From NCBI RefSeq assembly GCF_000021805.1, contig NC_011726.1:930001-994000 (forward strand): a DNA stretch of 64,000 bases. Direction: 5' to 3'. The DNA comes from Rippkaea orientalis PCC 8801. Its GTDB lineage: Bacteria; Cyanobacteriota; Cyanobacteriia; Cyanobacteriales; Microcystaceae. The notes beneath the pieces are model-generated. The model searched no databases. It saw only the letters and a program-made list of their open reading frames with translations, and was not told the DNA's origin. The position numbers and the translations under genes are program-made. Below are positions 46,426 to 57,400 of the stretch, in pieces (position 1 is the first letter of the stretch; each line of letters opens with the position of its first letter).

Positions 46426-46451
46426 AGGCAGGAATCAGGAGTCATAGGGGT

Positions 46452-46502
46452 TAAGTTTAGTAAGTCAGTGACGCTCTCGAACCATCAATCTTGCTAAACT
46501 TG
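46452..46502. repeat. inverted repeat between convergent genes (TAAGTTTAGTAAG / CTTGCTAAACTTG)
   Basis: 13-bp arms at 46452-46464 and 46490-46502 with two mismatches (both G-U compatible in RNA) and a 25-nt loop. It may be a terminator-like stem-loop for the convergent pyrophosphorylase and diguanylate cyclase genes, or another repeat. Confidence 0.4.
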
Positions 46503-46552
46503 TCCTTACAAGATCCTCGCGCAAAGCCTACACACTTCTACTCCTAGGAGTG

Positions 46553-48037
46553 TCAATCCTCAAAGTCTTCAATGTCGAGGATAGGAGGACAAATGACGCA
46601 ATCGCGCCCCTGTTGTTTAGCTTGATAGAGGGCTTGATCGGCAGTTTTGAGTAGGGCTTTTCCTGAATAACCGTGTTCAGGAAAACAAGCAATCCCCACA
46701 GAAATGGTTAAGGTATGATCACAGAGGTCTAAATCGAGATTTTTCACGGCTTGACGCAATTGTTCAGCCCGTTGTCGGGTATTTTCTAAGGAAGCTTCGG
46801 GCAAAATAAGGGTTAATTCTTCTCCTCCGTAGCGACAGGCTATATCTGAACCGCGAATATGACGTTGTAAAAACCCCCCTAGTTTTTTTAAAACCTGATC
46901 TCCCTTATCGTGACCAAAGGTATCATTAACGTTCTTAAAATGGTCAACATCAATCATAATAATTCCGAGCGATCGCTCTTTGCGTTTGGCTCGTTCTAAT
47001 TCTTTTTTCAGAGATTCTTCAAGATAGCGTCTATTATACAGTCCTGTTAAGGCATCACGGATATTTTGCTGTTTTAACGTTTCACAAAGTTTAATATTCG
47101 CTAATGCCAAGGAAATATGTCGGGTAACATTCGTGGCTAATAATTGTTTGACTTCTGTTAATTTGCCAGGTATTGTTGACCCTAAATGAAAGATTCCCAT
47201 GGGCTTTCCTTCAACAATTAAGGGAATACAATAAGATTCAACAATCAAGGGTTCTAAATGTTGACAGGCCAGTTCAGAATAGGCTGTATTCATCAAATGG
47301 GTTTGTCCCCTCCGTAAACACCAGCAATCTTGGGTTGTAAATTGTTTATAACTGGGTTTTGGCTGACCCCAACTAGCAACTTGTTCGACAACTTGCTGAG
47401 AATTATTAATGACAAATAAGCTTCCTATTAGTTCTTTAAATAGTAATTTAGACGATAGGGAAATGACCGTATAGGCTTCTTCAAGGTTTTGGCAAGCTTG
47501 TAGTAATTCGCTCATTTGATTAAGCTCTATTAGCTCAAGATTACGCTGTTCCATTTCTTGGGTTTTTTGCAAGAGTTTCTCTTGCGCTTGCTTGCGTTCT
47601 TCAACTTCTGCTAAACTTTTATTTTGGATAATTCGACAATTTTCTAGACGGTTTGTCATGTCGGTGACATCTTGTATCACCAGAAGACCGTAGTAATCTT
47701 CATGGTTAGGAAGTGCCACAACCGTTGTTTGCTGAATTTGCAATTTTTGGTTAACTAAAGTGGCAGGAAAAAAGTGTTTATGGAGTTGAGACGAAAAAAT
47801 CGTTGGAGGAGAACCGCAAAAAATTTGTTTAAGACGGGCAGTATATTTGGGTTGACTAAGATGGGGAAAATAAGCAGTAATTTTTTGACCCACTATCTCT
47901 TCTTTTGATATTTTTGTCCAGTCTTCTAGGCATCTATTCCAAAACATAACAACAAAATCTTCTCTAAGAATACAGATACCAACAGGAATAAAATCGAGAG
48001 TCTTAAACTGATTCGATACTAATTCAATATGCTTCAT
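46553..48037 (-). CDS. PAS-GAF-GGDEF diguanylate cyclase
   Basis: A 494-aa signalling enzyme. It has an N-terminal PAS-like domain (about 5-120), a short coiled coil (~125-170), a GAF-like domain (about 175-320) and a C-terminal GGDEF domain (about 330-490). The active-site motif reads GGEEL (near residue 404) instead of GG[DE]EF. The product-inhibition site RxxD (RGSD) precedes it by five residues, as in PleD. It would make c-di-GMP from GTP if active. It is translationally coupled to CheC: the ATG at 48037, with AGGA upstream, overlaps the CheC end by 14 bp. Confidence 0.88.
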   Translation of the reverse strand: MKHIELVSNQFKTLDFIPVGICILREDFVVMFWNRCLEDWTKISKEEIVGQKITAYFPHLSQPKYTARLKQIFCGSPPTIFSSQLHKHFFPATLVNQKLQIQQTTVVALPNHEDYYGLLVIQDVTDMTNRLENCRIIQNKSLAEVEERKQAQEKLLQKTQEMEQRNLELIELNQMSELLQACQNLEEAYTVISLSSKLLFKELIGSLFVINNSQQVVEQVASWGQPKPSYKQFTTQDCWCLRRGQTHLMNTAYSELACQHLEPLIVESYCIPLIVEGKPMGIFHLGSTIPGKLTEVKQLLATNVTRHISLALANIKLCETLKQQNIRDALTGLYNRRYLEESLKKELERAKRKERSLGIIMIDVDHFKNVNDTFGHDKGDQVLKKLGGFLQRHIRGSDIACRYGGEELTLILPEASLENTRQRAEQLRQAVKNLDLDLCDHTLTISVGIACFPEHGYSGKALLKTADQALYQAKQQGRDCVICPPILDIEDFED

Positions 48038-48653
48038 CACCCATAATTTCCTGGTCATAAAATTTCTCAATTGCTGAGATTAAATTATCAAAAGAACCCA
48101 AGTTAAAAATAATGATAATATCTCCTCTAATATTCATTTTTTTGATAAAAAAGTTAGCTCTTGCCAATAAAATAGTTGTATTAATGGCATTGTCTTTATC
48201 ATCTAAAAATTGCTCGATATTTCCTTCAATATAATTAGGAATAAAATAGTGAAATTCTTGTTTTAACAAATTACTAATTACTCCCATAATACCACTGATA
48301 ACAATATTGCCTATCTCAGTCAGAACTCCGATTTTTAGCAAATCAAGATCGGAGGTTTCTGACGTTTCGTCTGTAACTAAATCCACAAGTTTAGAAGCAC
48401 TATCGGTAGGAAAAACTAAATCAGCACTTCCCTGTAAGGTTCCAGTAAACCGAAGCTCAACCGTAGAAAGATTATCTGTCCCTAGTCTTTTTTCTAGTTC
48501 TTTTTTGGCAGATTCAAAGGAAAGAATTTGCACCAAAGGTATCTGTAAGTCTATATGAAATCCGATCATTTCATTGAGGATACTCGCTGCTTGTCCTACC
48601 CCAATGTTGATCACTTCTTGTAAGATGTTGATCGAATCAATTTGGGTCTTCAT
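48024..48653 (-). CDS. CheC/CheX-like phosphatase
   Basis: A 209-aa protein with two CheC-type phosphatase motifs, each ExxN: E13-V-I-N16 (in LQEVINIG) and E113-I-G-N116 (in LTEIGNIVISG). CheC dephosphorylates CheY-P. Both motifs are intact, which suggests an active enzyme. It is embedded between a REC protein and a diguanylate cyclase and overlaps both (1 bp with REC, 14 bp with the cyclase). The natural substrate is therefore the adjacent REC protein, not a flagellar CheY, since cyanobacteria lack flagella. Confidence 0.85.
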   Translation of the reverse strand: MKTQIDSINILQEVINIGVGQAASILNEMIGFHIDLQIPLVQILSFESAKKELEKRLGTDNLSTVELRFTGTLQGSADLVFPTDSASKLVDLVTDETSETSDLDLLKIGVLTEIGNIVISGIMGVISNLLKQEFHYFIPNYIEGNIEQFLDDKDNAINTTILLARANFFIKKMNIRGDIIIIFNLGSFDNLISAIEKFYDQEIMGDEAY

Positions 48654-49030
48654 CAGTTTGTTTCCTCTTGGCTTAATTCTAAAACTTCAGTGAGTATATT
48701 TCCTAATTCTTCTGCTTTGGGAGGTTTATGAAGAATAGAGAATGCTCCTAATTCTTTGCATTTATTATTGGTGGTTTCTTGCAAATCAGCCGTAATAACA
48801 ATCACAGGAATTTTTAAGTTTTCTTGTTGTAGAATTTCGAGAAATTCAAACCCATTGAGTTCGGGGATTAACAGATCTAATAAAATACAATCAGGTTGGC
48901 GATCACGGGCTATCTCAATTCCTTCTCGTCCATTAGTAGCTTCTAAGGTGCTATGGTTTTTGGCTTGTAAAATTCTACGAGTAATAGTGCGTGATAGCGC
49001 GGAATCGTCCACGATAAGAATTAAAGGCAT
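48653..49030 (-). CDS. single-domain CheY-like response regulator
   Basis: A 125-aa receiver domain. Acidic pair Asp8/Asp9, phosphoacceptor Asp52 (LLDLLIPELNG), Thr80 and Lys102 (LHKPP) are all present. There is no output domain. It is the first gene of the REC-CheC-GGDEF operon; its TGA overlaps the CheC ATG by one base. Phosphorylation presumably comes from a histidine kinase elsewhere, and CheC would reverse it. Confidence 0.9.
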   Translation of the reverse strand: MPLILIVDDSALSRTITRRILQAKNHSTLEATNGREGIEIARDRQPDCILLDLLIPELNGFEFLEILQQENLKIPVIVITADLQETTNNKCKELGAFSILHKPPKAEELGNILTEVLELSQEETN

Positions 49031-49233
49031 AGTAGTTAACTTACTCTCATTTTAACATATTAAACCCGGTAGGTTTGCTGTTAATCAGCAGATTGGCACA
49101 ATAATGATTTTATTGGATTTGGTCGATCATTTTTTAGATCAGTATTGTAAAGTTTAACGACAAATATAGACAACCTAAGGTTAAATAGAGTAATCTTTGG
49201 ATGAAAGCCGCAAGAAGATGTCAATAATCACTA

Positions 49234-51072
49234 TTGAGTGATAATTCCTTGAAACCTACTGCTTTACACCGTTCTCGCTATCGCATCTTGGGACAGATAG
49301 GACAAGGGCAATTTGGTCGCGTTTACTGTGCCGTACACCGCCAAACGGGAGAACTGGTTGCCCTTAAAGATCTTAATCCTCAACGGTTTCCCACGAATCG
49401 ATTTTTGCGTGAGTTTTCCTACTTAGTCAGTTTGCGCCATCCCAATATCGTCTCTTGTCGAGCGATCGAACATCATGCCAAAGGACGCTATCTCGTCATG
49501 GACTACTGCGAGGGGGGAACTTTACGCGACTTGATGGATGCACAAGGACAACTCAGCTTAGGATATCGCCTGAACCTGATTACCGATATTTTATTAGGTC
49601 TAGAACACGCTCATCAACACAATATAATTCATTGTGACATCAAACCCGAAAATATTTTACTCAGTTTAACCAATCAAGGCTGGAAAGCACGGATTACCGA
49701 TTTTGGGATTTCTCGTCTAAGTCAGCAAGGAGCACATACAGGTCAAGATGGGGGTTATACGGGATCTCCGGCTTATATGGCTCCTGAACGCTCCTACGGA
49801 CAGCATTCCTACGCTTGTGATCTCTATTCTGTGGGGATTATCATCTATGAATTGCTGATCGGAGAACGTCCCTTTTCAGGATTGCCGGGGGATTTAATCC
49901 TCGCTCACCTCAACCAACGAGTTACTATCCCCGATACTGTTCCCCCTAGCTTACGGACTACCATTGAAAGAGCCTTAGAAAAATTACCTCAGAGACGCTT
50001 TGCGTCTGCACGGGAGATGTTAACAGACATCCGTCATGCGGCAGAGGTACTCGAACTGAAAACGCCTCAACGGGTGTTCTCCCCCCCTGTGCTCTTGGGT
50101 GAATCTGATGGGGTGGAAATCCTCGGACAAACACCCTTAAGGGATGCCGTCAGTTATTTAGCGGTGGAGGGAAGATTAGTTTATTTGGGGATGTGGAAAC
50201 ACTTATCCTGTGCCATCTATCGAGATTTTAATTTAACTGGGGAAGCGATCGCCGAAAAATCCATTACGTTGACTGACCCCATTCTGGAACTGAATTTGCG
50301 TCCCCAAGGGTGTTTTATTCTCACCCGTGCCTCTTCTCGTTTACCCGTTGAATATAATCTTTATTGTTGGCGGCCATCCCTCAATGTTGCCGGGACTGCT
50401 TTAGAAGAATATCAAGTTTTTCCTCCTCTGCAAGCGCGTCAAGTGATCCATGCGATTGATGTCAAAGGACGCTGGTTAGCCTTAGCTTCCCAGTCCAATA
50501 GTAAGGATCGTTATAGTCAATTTCAGTTGTTAAAATTGCCCGATTTATCACCCATTAATCCCCCCGTTCGTTCTCCTTTACCGCCGCAATTATTAACCTT
50601 AGATAATTGTCATGGGTTGGCTCTGTTTCCTTACCAATACCACGGAAAACAGCGAACCTATTTCTATTTTTTTAATCGTCGGGGGTTAATTATTAAGGGG
50701 TTCTCAGTTCCTTTGATGTTGTTTTCTTTAATCCCTCTTCCTGACTCTCCTTATCAACTCTTTGGGATTGATGCTAATGAGCCTGATATCGCTATTATTA
50801 TTAAGTTAAAACCCCTTAAAGTGACTCGTATTGCCTTGAATTTTGCCCCTAAGTTTATTCTTCCTCAATCTTGGGGATATATCTTAGCCAATAGTCAGGG
50901 ACAAATGATGTTATTAGATCGAGACGGATTTCGTATGGCTTATGTCAATCTATCTTTGAAAATAACCGCTATGGTCAGTTTTGGGGATTCTAAATTATTA
51001 GTGGCGAGTTGGTCAAAAGGAAAGGGAATGTTATCTAAGTTGGATTTAAGTAAAGTCATTGACAATTGTTAA
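49234..51072 (+). CDS. Ser/Thr protein kinase (Pkn2/Hanks type) with beta-rich C-terminal domain
   Basis: A 612-aa protein. The kinase domain (about 15-275) has the Gly-loop GQGQFGRVY (23-31), ATP Lys45 (VALKD), the catalytic loop HCDIKPEN (133-140, Asp135) and DFGIS (156-160). The residue before the catalytic Asp is Cys rather than Arg, so it is a non-RD kinase that may not need activation-loop phosphorylation. The remaining ~320 residues are strand-rich and propeller-like without a recognised repeat. No ATG is available near the start; TTG at 49234 is used. No TM segment is seen. Confidence 0.9.
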   Translation: MSDNSLKPTALHRSRYRILGQIGQGQFGRVYCAVHRQTGELVALKDLNPQRFPTNRFLREFSYLVSLRHPNIVSCRAIEHHAKGRYLVMDYCEGGTLRDLMDAQGQLSLGYRLNLITDILLGLEHAHQHNIIHCDIKPENILLSLTNQGWKARITDFGISRLSQQGAHTGQDGGYTGSPAYMAPERSYGQHSYACDLYSVGIIIYELLIGERPFSGLPGDLILAHLNQRVTIPDTVPPSLRTTIERALEKLPQRRFASAREMLTDIRHAAEVLELKTPQRVFSPPVLLGESDGVEILGQTPLRDAVSYLAVEGRLVYLGMWKHLSCAIYRDFNLTGEAIAEKSITLTDPILELNLRPQGCFILTRASSRLPVEYNLYCWRPSLNVAGTALEEYQVFPPLQARQVIHAIDVKGRWLALASQSNSKDRYSQFQLLKLPDLSPINPPVRSPLPPQLLTLDNCHGLALFPYQYHGKQRTYFYFFNRRGLIIKGFSVPLMLFSLIPLPDSPYQLFGIDANEPDIAIIIKLKPLKVTRIALNFAPKFILPQSWGYILANSQGQMMLLDRDGFRMAYVNLSLKITAMVSFGDSKLLVASWSKGKGMLSKLDLSKVIDNC

Positions 51073-51241
51073 TATGTCTGTGGTTTTTGGCAATACAATT
51101 TAATTTTTATTAAATTGATGAGTTGTCTTGCTAGTTGTTGTTTATGATGGGAAAGTTTAGTTCTCCAACTAATATTGATTAATCCTCGACCTTGGATAGA
51201 TACGGAAGTTTGTCTACTGTTATTGCTTAATACAAGAACGT

Positions 51242-51880
51242 TTAAGGGGATAATCGATGAATCTCCCAAGTATTATCTTCTTGCAGGGTATAAGAAAAGC
51301 GATCATGCAGTCGATTCGGTCTTCCTTGCCAAAATTCAAAATAATGAGGGACAATACGATAACCTCCCCAAAACGAAGGTAAAGGGATTTCTCCTTGAGC
51401 AAACTTACGTCGTATTTCCTCAAATTTCATTTCCAACAGTTGTCGAGAAGAAATCACAGAACTTTGTTCAGAACACCAAGCACCAAGTTGACTTCCCCTC
51501 GGCCGAGTTGTAAAATATCTAAATGATTCTGCTGTAGAAATTTTAGCAGCTTTTCCCCTAATTTTGACTTGACGTTCTAAGGGAAGCCAAAGAAATAATA
51601 GGGCAACATAGGGATTTTCTTCTATTTGTTTAGCTTTATTACTTTCGTAGTTCGTAAAAAAGACAAACCCTTGATTATCAAAGTATTTTAAAAGCACTGT
51701 TCTTAAGGAAGGTTCTCCCTGATCTGAAGCCGTAGCTAAACTCATGGCATTGGGTTCAAGTAATTGCGACTCACACGCTTGTTTAAACCAGGTTTCAAAC
51801 TGTTTAAAAGGGTCAACATTGAGATCGTCTCTAGACAAACCATGACGGGTGTATTCTTCTCTTAAGGCTGCAATATCCAT
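51242..51880 (-). CDS. pdxH: pyridoxamine 5'-phosphate oxidase
   Basis: A 212-aa FMN enzyme making pyridoxal 5'-phosphate from PNP/PMP. The family landmarks [10 protein letters not shown] near residue 43, the FMN-binding RTVLLKYF, the YESNKAKQ segment and the C-terminal RLHDRFSY are all present. The preferred start is the ATG at 51880 ([10 protein letters not shown], the usual PdxH start); a TTG 39 bp upstream is in frame. It converges on the kinase gene, leaving about 170 bp with no supported gene. Confidence 0.93.
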   Translation of the reverse strand: MDIAALREEYTRHGLSRDDLNVDPFKQFETWFKQACESQLLEPNAMSLATASDQGEPSLRTVLLKYFDNQGFVFFTNYESNKAKQIEENPYVALLFLWLPLERQVKIRGKAAKISTAESFRYFTTRPRGSQLGAWCSEQSSVISSRQLLEMKFEEIRRKFAQGEIPLPSFWGGYRIVPHYFEFWQGRPNRLHDRFSYTLQEDNTWEIHRLSP

Positions 51881-51997
51881 AACCTGAGTATATTTTAATA
51901 ATGGGTTTTTCTTCGTCAATTATTGTAACCTAACTTATGGATTTTAGGTTGTTATCTTATTTTACATAATTGAACTGATTAGTGTTAAAATATAGCC

Positions 51998-52777
51998 ATG
52001 GTCAATAATTTCTGGATTTTAGTAGCAAGTGGTTTATTGTCAGGGTTACTAGCTGGACTATTCGGAATTGGTGGCGGAATGGTGTTAGTTCCCCTATTAA
52101 TTACCCTTAATTATACTCCTGTGCAAGCAGTTGCTACCAGCAGCTTAGCGATTATCATTACCTCTATTTCAGGAAGTTGGCAAAATTGGCGCATGGGTTA
52201 TCTAGATTTAAACCGAGTCATTCTCTTGGGGTTTCCGGCTTTAATAACGGCTCAAATTGGGGTTTATATCGCGACTTTATTGCCTGATTATCTGCTTTTA
52301 ACTTACTTTGGTATTTTACTCATTATCAATATTTTTTTGGGAAATTTTAATCATCAATTACTGGGAAAAAAAACTTCTAACAATTCCTTGAACTTTTCTG
52401 TAACGATAGCTCGTTTAGCCACAGGAGGAACCGCAGGATTTCTCGCGGGGTTATTTGGTATTGGTGGGGGAGCCATTATGGTTCCGTTACAAATGTTATT
52501 ATTAAACGAACCGATTAAAATCGCGATTCAAACGAGTTTAGGCGTGATTGTCATAACGGCTATTTCTTCGACTATCGGACACAGTATTACTGGAAATGTT
52601 TTATTTGGTGTGGGACTAATTGTTGGGGTTGGCGGATTAATCGGAGCACAAATTAGTACCCGCTTTTTGCCTAAATTACCAGACCAAGTGGTGCGGTTTT
52701 GTTTCTACGGACTGTTAACTATTTTGGCGATTTATACCTTTTGGAAAGCTTGGAATTATTATCAATGGCAATTATAA
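51998..52777 (+). CDS. TSUP family permease (TauE/SafE-like)
   Basis: A 259-aa membrane protein with two homologous halves, each with LFGIGGG followed by V(L/M)VPL (near residues 23 and 154), and about seven or eight hydrophobic segments. TSUP proteins export sulfite, sulfoacetate or related anions; the substrate is not known here. It is followed 34 bp later by the HEAT-repeat gene on the same strand. Confidence 0.88.
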   Translation: MVNNFWILVASGLLSGLLAGLFGIGGGMVLVPLLITLNYTPVQAVATSSLAIIITSISGSWQNWRMGYLDLNRVILLGFPALITAQIGVYIATLLPDYLLLTYFGILLIINIFLGNFNHQLLGKKTSNNSLNFSVTIARLATGGTAGFLAGLFGIGGGAIMVPLQMLLLNEPIKIAIQTSLGVIVITAISSTIGHSITGNVLFGVGLIVGVGGLIGAQISTRFLPKLPDQVVRFCFYGLLTILAIYTFWKAWNYYQWQL

Positions 52778-52811
52778 TATAAAGTCTAACAATTAAGATA
52801 TTTAATAGCGT

Positions 52812-53474
52812 ATGGTTAACCCTGAATCCGTGCAAGAACTGCTGACCTCCGATAATTTTGGCGATCGCATCAAAGGACTTAATCAACTGCGTCAACTGCC
52901 TCCCGATGTGGCTTTTCCTCTCTTACAACCCCTCATTAACGATACTAATGATCGCGTACGCTATGCTGCGGTAAGTCAATTAGATCCCTTGGGAAAGGAA
53001 GATTTAGGGTTAGCCTTAAGGTTACTGCGCGATCGCCTTCTCAATGACTCGGAACTGGATGTTAAAGCAGCCGCAGCCGATGCGATGGGAGGACTCAAAC
53101 TGACAGAGGCCTACGAAGATTTACAGCAAGTCTACGAGGGAACCTCAGACTGGGTGCTACAAATGAGTATTGTCGCCGCTCTAGGCGAATTGGGAGATCC
53201 CAGAGGATTCGACTTACTGCAAACGGCCTTAAATTCCGATAATGGATTACTAAGAACGGCTGCGGTCAGTGCTTTAGGGGAATTAGGCAATCCTAAAGCC
53301 GTTTCTGTACTCATTCCTTTAGTTAACGACGAAGATTGGCAAATTCGCTACCGACTTGCCCAAGCGTTAGGACGTTTAGGGGGTCAAGAAGCTGAAATCA
53401 TCCTCAACAAACTAGCCGAAGATGCAGTAGAACAGGTTGCTCAAGAAGCCACATCGTACTTGAAATCTACTTGA
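52812..53474 (+). CDS. nblB: HEAT-repeat protein, NblB-like (phycobilisome degradation / bilin-lyase-like)
   Basis: A 220-aa all-helical protein with about five HEAT/PBS-lyase repeats (for example RVRYAAVSQL, DVKAAAADAMGGL, LLRTAAVSALGELG, QIRYRLAQALGRLG). The size and repeats match NblB-type proteins, which work in phycobilisome breakdown during nutrient stress and resemble phycocyanobilin lyase subunits. The role is assigned by size and family only. The 3' end overlaps the convergent pilin gene by 8 bp. Confidence 0.7.
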   Translation: MVNPESVQELLTSDNFGDRIKGLNQLRQLPPDVAFPLLQPLINDTNDRVRYAAVSQLDPLGKEDLGLALRLLRDRLLNDSELDVKAAAADAMGGLKLTEAYEDLQQVYEGTSDWVLQMSIVAALGELGDPRGFDLLQTALNSDNGLLRTAAVSALGELGNPKAVSVLIPLVNDEDWQIRYRLAQALGRLGGQEAEIILNKLAEDAVEQVAQEATSYLKST

Positions 53475-54027
53475 CTTCTTTAACACCACTGGCAGCACAA
53501 CGAACTTCGTTAGTTCCGGATACTACCCCTGAATCAACCAAGAAGTTTTGGGTATTACTCGATAAAGAGTAGTTCGGTGCGTCTATAGCCATGCAAACAG
53601 CAGTGTCAAAGGCTCTTGTATCGGTGTTGTAGCTCACTCCTCCTACATAGTCCCTCGTTCCATTTTTACTATTGTTTGTTCCCTGAGCGTAATGGGTGCT
53701 ATAGGTCCCCTGACCATTTGTACCAGAGTAAAGCAGGAAAGAGTAATATTTGGGGGTTCCGGCTGGAATCTCTAGATTAGTTAAATTTCCAGCAAAATCT
53801 GCGTTTTCACTGTAATAACTTTGCTGTGCTCGGTTAGCTACACCAATCCAGCTTTTGGCTTCTGATTGTCTAGCTTTACCGACTTGCGCTAAGAGGTTGG
53901 GAAGGGCGATCGCCGCAAGTACCCCAATAATAATAACGACAACTAACAATTCAATCAGCGTAAAGCCCTGATTTACCTTCTTTTGGGCTAGATACTGGAG
54001 TAGTTTGGTGTTAAAGTTTGTCTTCAT
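53467..54027 (-). CDS. type IV major pilin (PilA-like)
   Basis: A 186-aa prepilin. The leader ends NQG, cleaved before Phe22 (FTLIELLVVV), with Gly-1 and Glu+5 conserved and the usual hydrophobic N-terminal helix (22-45). The globular part carries Gly/Ser/Asn-rich loops and two C-terminal cysteines (in AVCMA and EVRCAA) that could form the D-loop disulfide. Such proteins build pili for motility, adhesion and DNA uptake. Only one pilin gene is in the window and no assembly genes lie nearby. Confidence 0.9.
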   Translation of the reverse strand: MKTNFNTKLLQYLAQKKVNQGFTLIELLVVVIIIGVLAAIALPNLLAQVGKARQSEAKSWIGVANRAQQSYYSENADFAGNLTNLEIPAGTPKYYSFLLYSGTNGQGTYSTHYAQGTNNSKNGTRDYVGGVSYNTDTRAFDTAVCMAIDAPNYSLSSNTQNFLVDSGVVSGTNEVRCAASGVKEVK

Positions 54028-54422
54028 TGTGGTGAGCCGAAAGTTTTAGTCTAAGTTCTCTGCTTAGAATACCCAGTTTGTGGATCTTTTCTATCACTGT
54101 TAGCCTAGCTATTTTTATAATTAAATTAAATTCATAATTTTGTCAATTTTTATCATTTTTTTGTCATCTTAACCAAGATAAATTCACTATTTTAGCCGTT
54201 CATTCCGTGGTAATACTCAGATTTTTTGCTAATAAAGTTAACAGTCACTGCTGGAAATACTGAGGGAGTTTTATGGATTTTGACTAAGGACAGTTTAAAG
54301 GCAAATCGCAAAAATTAAATTAAATCTGAAAAAATTTTGCGAAAACAGCTATCCTAAGAGTGTATAGATTTATAGGGAAAAAGTTCCCTTGATTTACAAA
54401 ACTTAATTTTTGACCCGGATAC
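54028..54422. other. 395-bp AT-rich divergent intergenic region
   Basis: It holds the upstream regions of the pilin (minus) and the TIR-WD40 gene (plus). No gene, tRNA or strong hairpin is seen. It contains long A/T runs, as expected of a promoter region, but no confidently assigned -35/-10 pair. Confidence 0.5.
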
Positions 54423-57400
54423 TTGATGATGCTTACGCTTCTGTTTCTGTTTGATGGTTCTCAAGATCAATTATTGGTTGAGATGATTCAAGAAGATTTA
54501 AAGGCTAATGATTCTACTTTACAAGTTAACTCATTAGCTCTGATGGATGAGGAGCAAAATAAAAACCATTGTCTCAAAGAAGCTGATCAGTTAGTTTTAG
54601 TTATTAATGATCAAATCCTCAATTCTGTAACTAAGATGAAGTTACTTGAGAAAGCAGTCACTTTAGGGAAACCTATTATTTCTATAATACCCGAAAATCT
54701 TGATCAAAGTCCTTTACTTCCGTCCTATTTATTAGAACATCGTCATATCAGTTTTAAAACCAGAAAATCTTTTGTGATTATTTTACTTGTTGCCCATTTA
54801 TTGAAATACTTTAGTGTTGAATTTAAACAAGACAAAAATTTTCAAAAGATTTGTCAAGAACTCAAAGAAATAATTTATTTAGATCCTAATTTAAGTCATC
54901 ACAAGCAACCGCATTTTTATGATGTTTTTATTTCCTATGGAAGACCCTATAGTACAGAATTTTGTAAGCAACTTAAAGCCGAATTAAACCGAGAGAAGTA
55001 TAATGCTTGGCTAGATCTTCATAATATTCCAGATGGCGAAGATTGGAAAAAAGAAATTGAACAAAATATTCTCAATTCTCATGTTTTCATTTTTGTTATT
55101 TCTCCTAAGTCTATCAAGTCTGAATATTGCAATTGGGAAATTGATTTAGCAGTCAAAAACAACAAACGTTTTATTCCTTTGTTGCATATTGATGAAAATG
55201 AATTAGGCAATATTAATCAACTGATTGCTAACAAATTTGATGAAGGTCATCCAGTGAGAAAATTTCAATGGATTGATTTTAAGACAGAAGATAATTTTGA
55301 CCAAGGATTACAGAAATTAATTCGTATTTTTCAAATTAATAGGAATTATCTTAAAGAACATACTCGTTTACTTGAAAGAGGAAGAGAATGGATTCAACAC
55401 AATAGAAATCCTGATTTTTTACTACGAGGAAAAGACTTAAAAGAGGCTAAATCCTGGTTAGAAAGGGGACAACAGCCAACGCCGACTCAACTACATATTC
55501 AATACATTAATGTTAGTAGTAGTAAGGAAAAAGATAGAAAAATTCGCAACCTGTGGATGGCTCTTTTAACGTCAGGGCTTTTTATTGGTGTGATTGCTGT
55601 ATTTGGGTTGTTTAGAATATCTAAAAAAGAGCAAATTTCTGCTCTGTTGAAAGTAGCAGAATCTCCTTATTATTCAAATAGAATTGATTCTTTAGTGGCT
55701 AGTTTGACAGCCGGTAAATCTTTTAACTACCCCCTAATATATTGGTCTAAATTAGAGTCTAATTTGCAAAACTTGATTAACAAACCGCAGATCTCTTGGA
55801 TGAATAAAATTGATCCAGAACTTAAAAGTGATGTAGCAACAGCAGTACAGAGAGCGATTTATTGGACTGAAGAAAAAAATCAATTATTAGGTCATGAATT
55901 AGCTGTTTTGAGGGTCAGTTTTAGTGATGATGGAAAACTTATTGCCTCAGCGAGTCGCGATGGCAATATTAAGCTGTGGAATCAGAAAGGAAAACTTTTA
56001 CAAACTTTAGAAGGTCATCAAGATACCGTATATCATGTCGCTTTTAGTCTTAATGATAAGATGCTAATTTCTAGTAGCAAAGATGGTAAGATTAAGCTCT
56101 GGAAATACCGTGATTTTATCTATAAAGACGCTAATAAACCACAAGAGCATCTTCTGTTTACCTTTTTTAAAGATCTCGATCACAATGAGAAGGATGAGCC
56201 GTGGGAAGTTAATCGTTTAGAATTAAGTCCTGATGGTCAATTAATTGCCTCAGCGAGTGAACTGATTAACAAAGATTTTGATGATAATAAACCTTCATCT
56301 CAAATCAAGTATAAAATTAAACTCTGGAATTTACAAGGAACTTTAATCGAGTCTATCCCTAGTGATGCTAAGGTAACAAACTTAACCTTTAGTTCTCATC
56401 ATAAAAATAATCCTAAAGAAACCATTCTGGCGGCCGTTACAGAAGACGGTTATCTACAACTTTGGAAATTAAAAGATGGAGAAAAATTACAAAAAATTAA
56501 AAAGATAAAAGTACCCCAAAATAATCAAAAAGAATATATTGTACATCTGAGTTTTAGTCCTGATGGAGAATGGCTTGTTGGTGGTACTAATGAGGGATCA
56601 GTTGTTCTATTAAAACGAGATGGTACGTTACTTTCATCCCCTAGTCAAAAACATAAAGAAAGAATTAATGCGCTTCAATTTAGTCCGACAAATCCAGATG
56701 ATAAAATGATGTTAGCAACAGCGAGTGACGACGAAACGATTAAACTCTGGAACTTAGATATAGATAATTCTAAACTTCAATTATTCCATACTCTAGAGGG
56801 ACATAAAGATCGAGTCTGGCGTATCCAATTTAGTCATAATGGTTATTTGTTAGCATCAGCAAGTTATGACAATTCTATCAAACTTTGGCAACGGGATGGA
56901 AGCTTAGTAAATACCTTGAATGGTCATCAGGATTTAGTTAACTCCCTCAGCTTTTCTCCTGATAATAAAACCCTGGCTTCTGCTAGTTATGATCATACTG
57001 TAAAACTTTGGAGATTAGACAAACAATTCGTTAAAGTTCTCCCCCATGAACGTCCAGTCCTAGGGGTTAATTTTGCTACCATAAAACCAAATTTAATTAC
57101 CATTCCTACTATACAAGAAAAAGGAAAATCCACAGACTTTAAACTAGGAATTTGGGGAAAAGATCATAGTCACAATAATACTTGGAAATTACTTAACCCT
57201 CAGTTAAATAACCATGATTCCTCTGATACTCAAGTTCATACCCGACCTATCTTAACACTTGATGTTAGTCAACCCATCATGAAAAATCAACAATGGACTC
57301 AGCTAAATGCTTCTGGAAGTGAAGATGGTTCAATCAAACTTTGGGATGAAAAAGGACAGCTTGTAGATTCTGTTTCTCCGGAACCTCAAGACAAAATTTT

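Noticed and set aside
51069..51269. 66-codon minus-strand frame between the kinase and pdxH
   Set aside because: It fits the gap but overlaps both neighbours, has no Shine-Dalgarno or recognisable motif, and may be only open by chance. It would be revived by translation evidence.
54181..54422. possible sRNA or riboswitch upstream of the TIR-WD40 gene
   Set aside because: AT-rich with no stable hairpin or known aptamer consensus found by eye.
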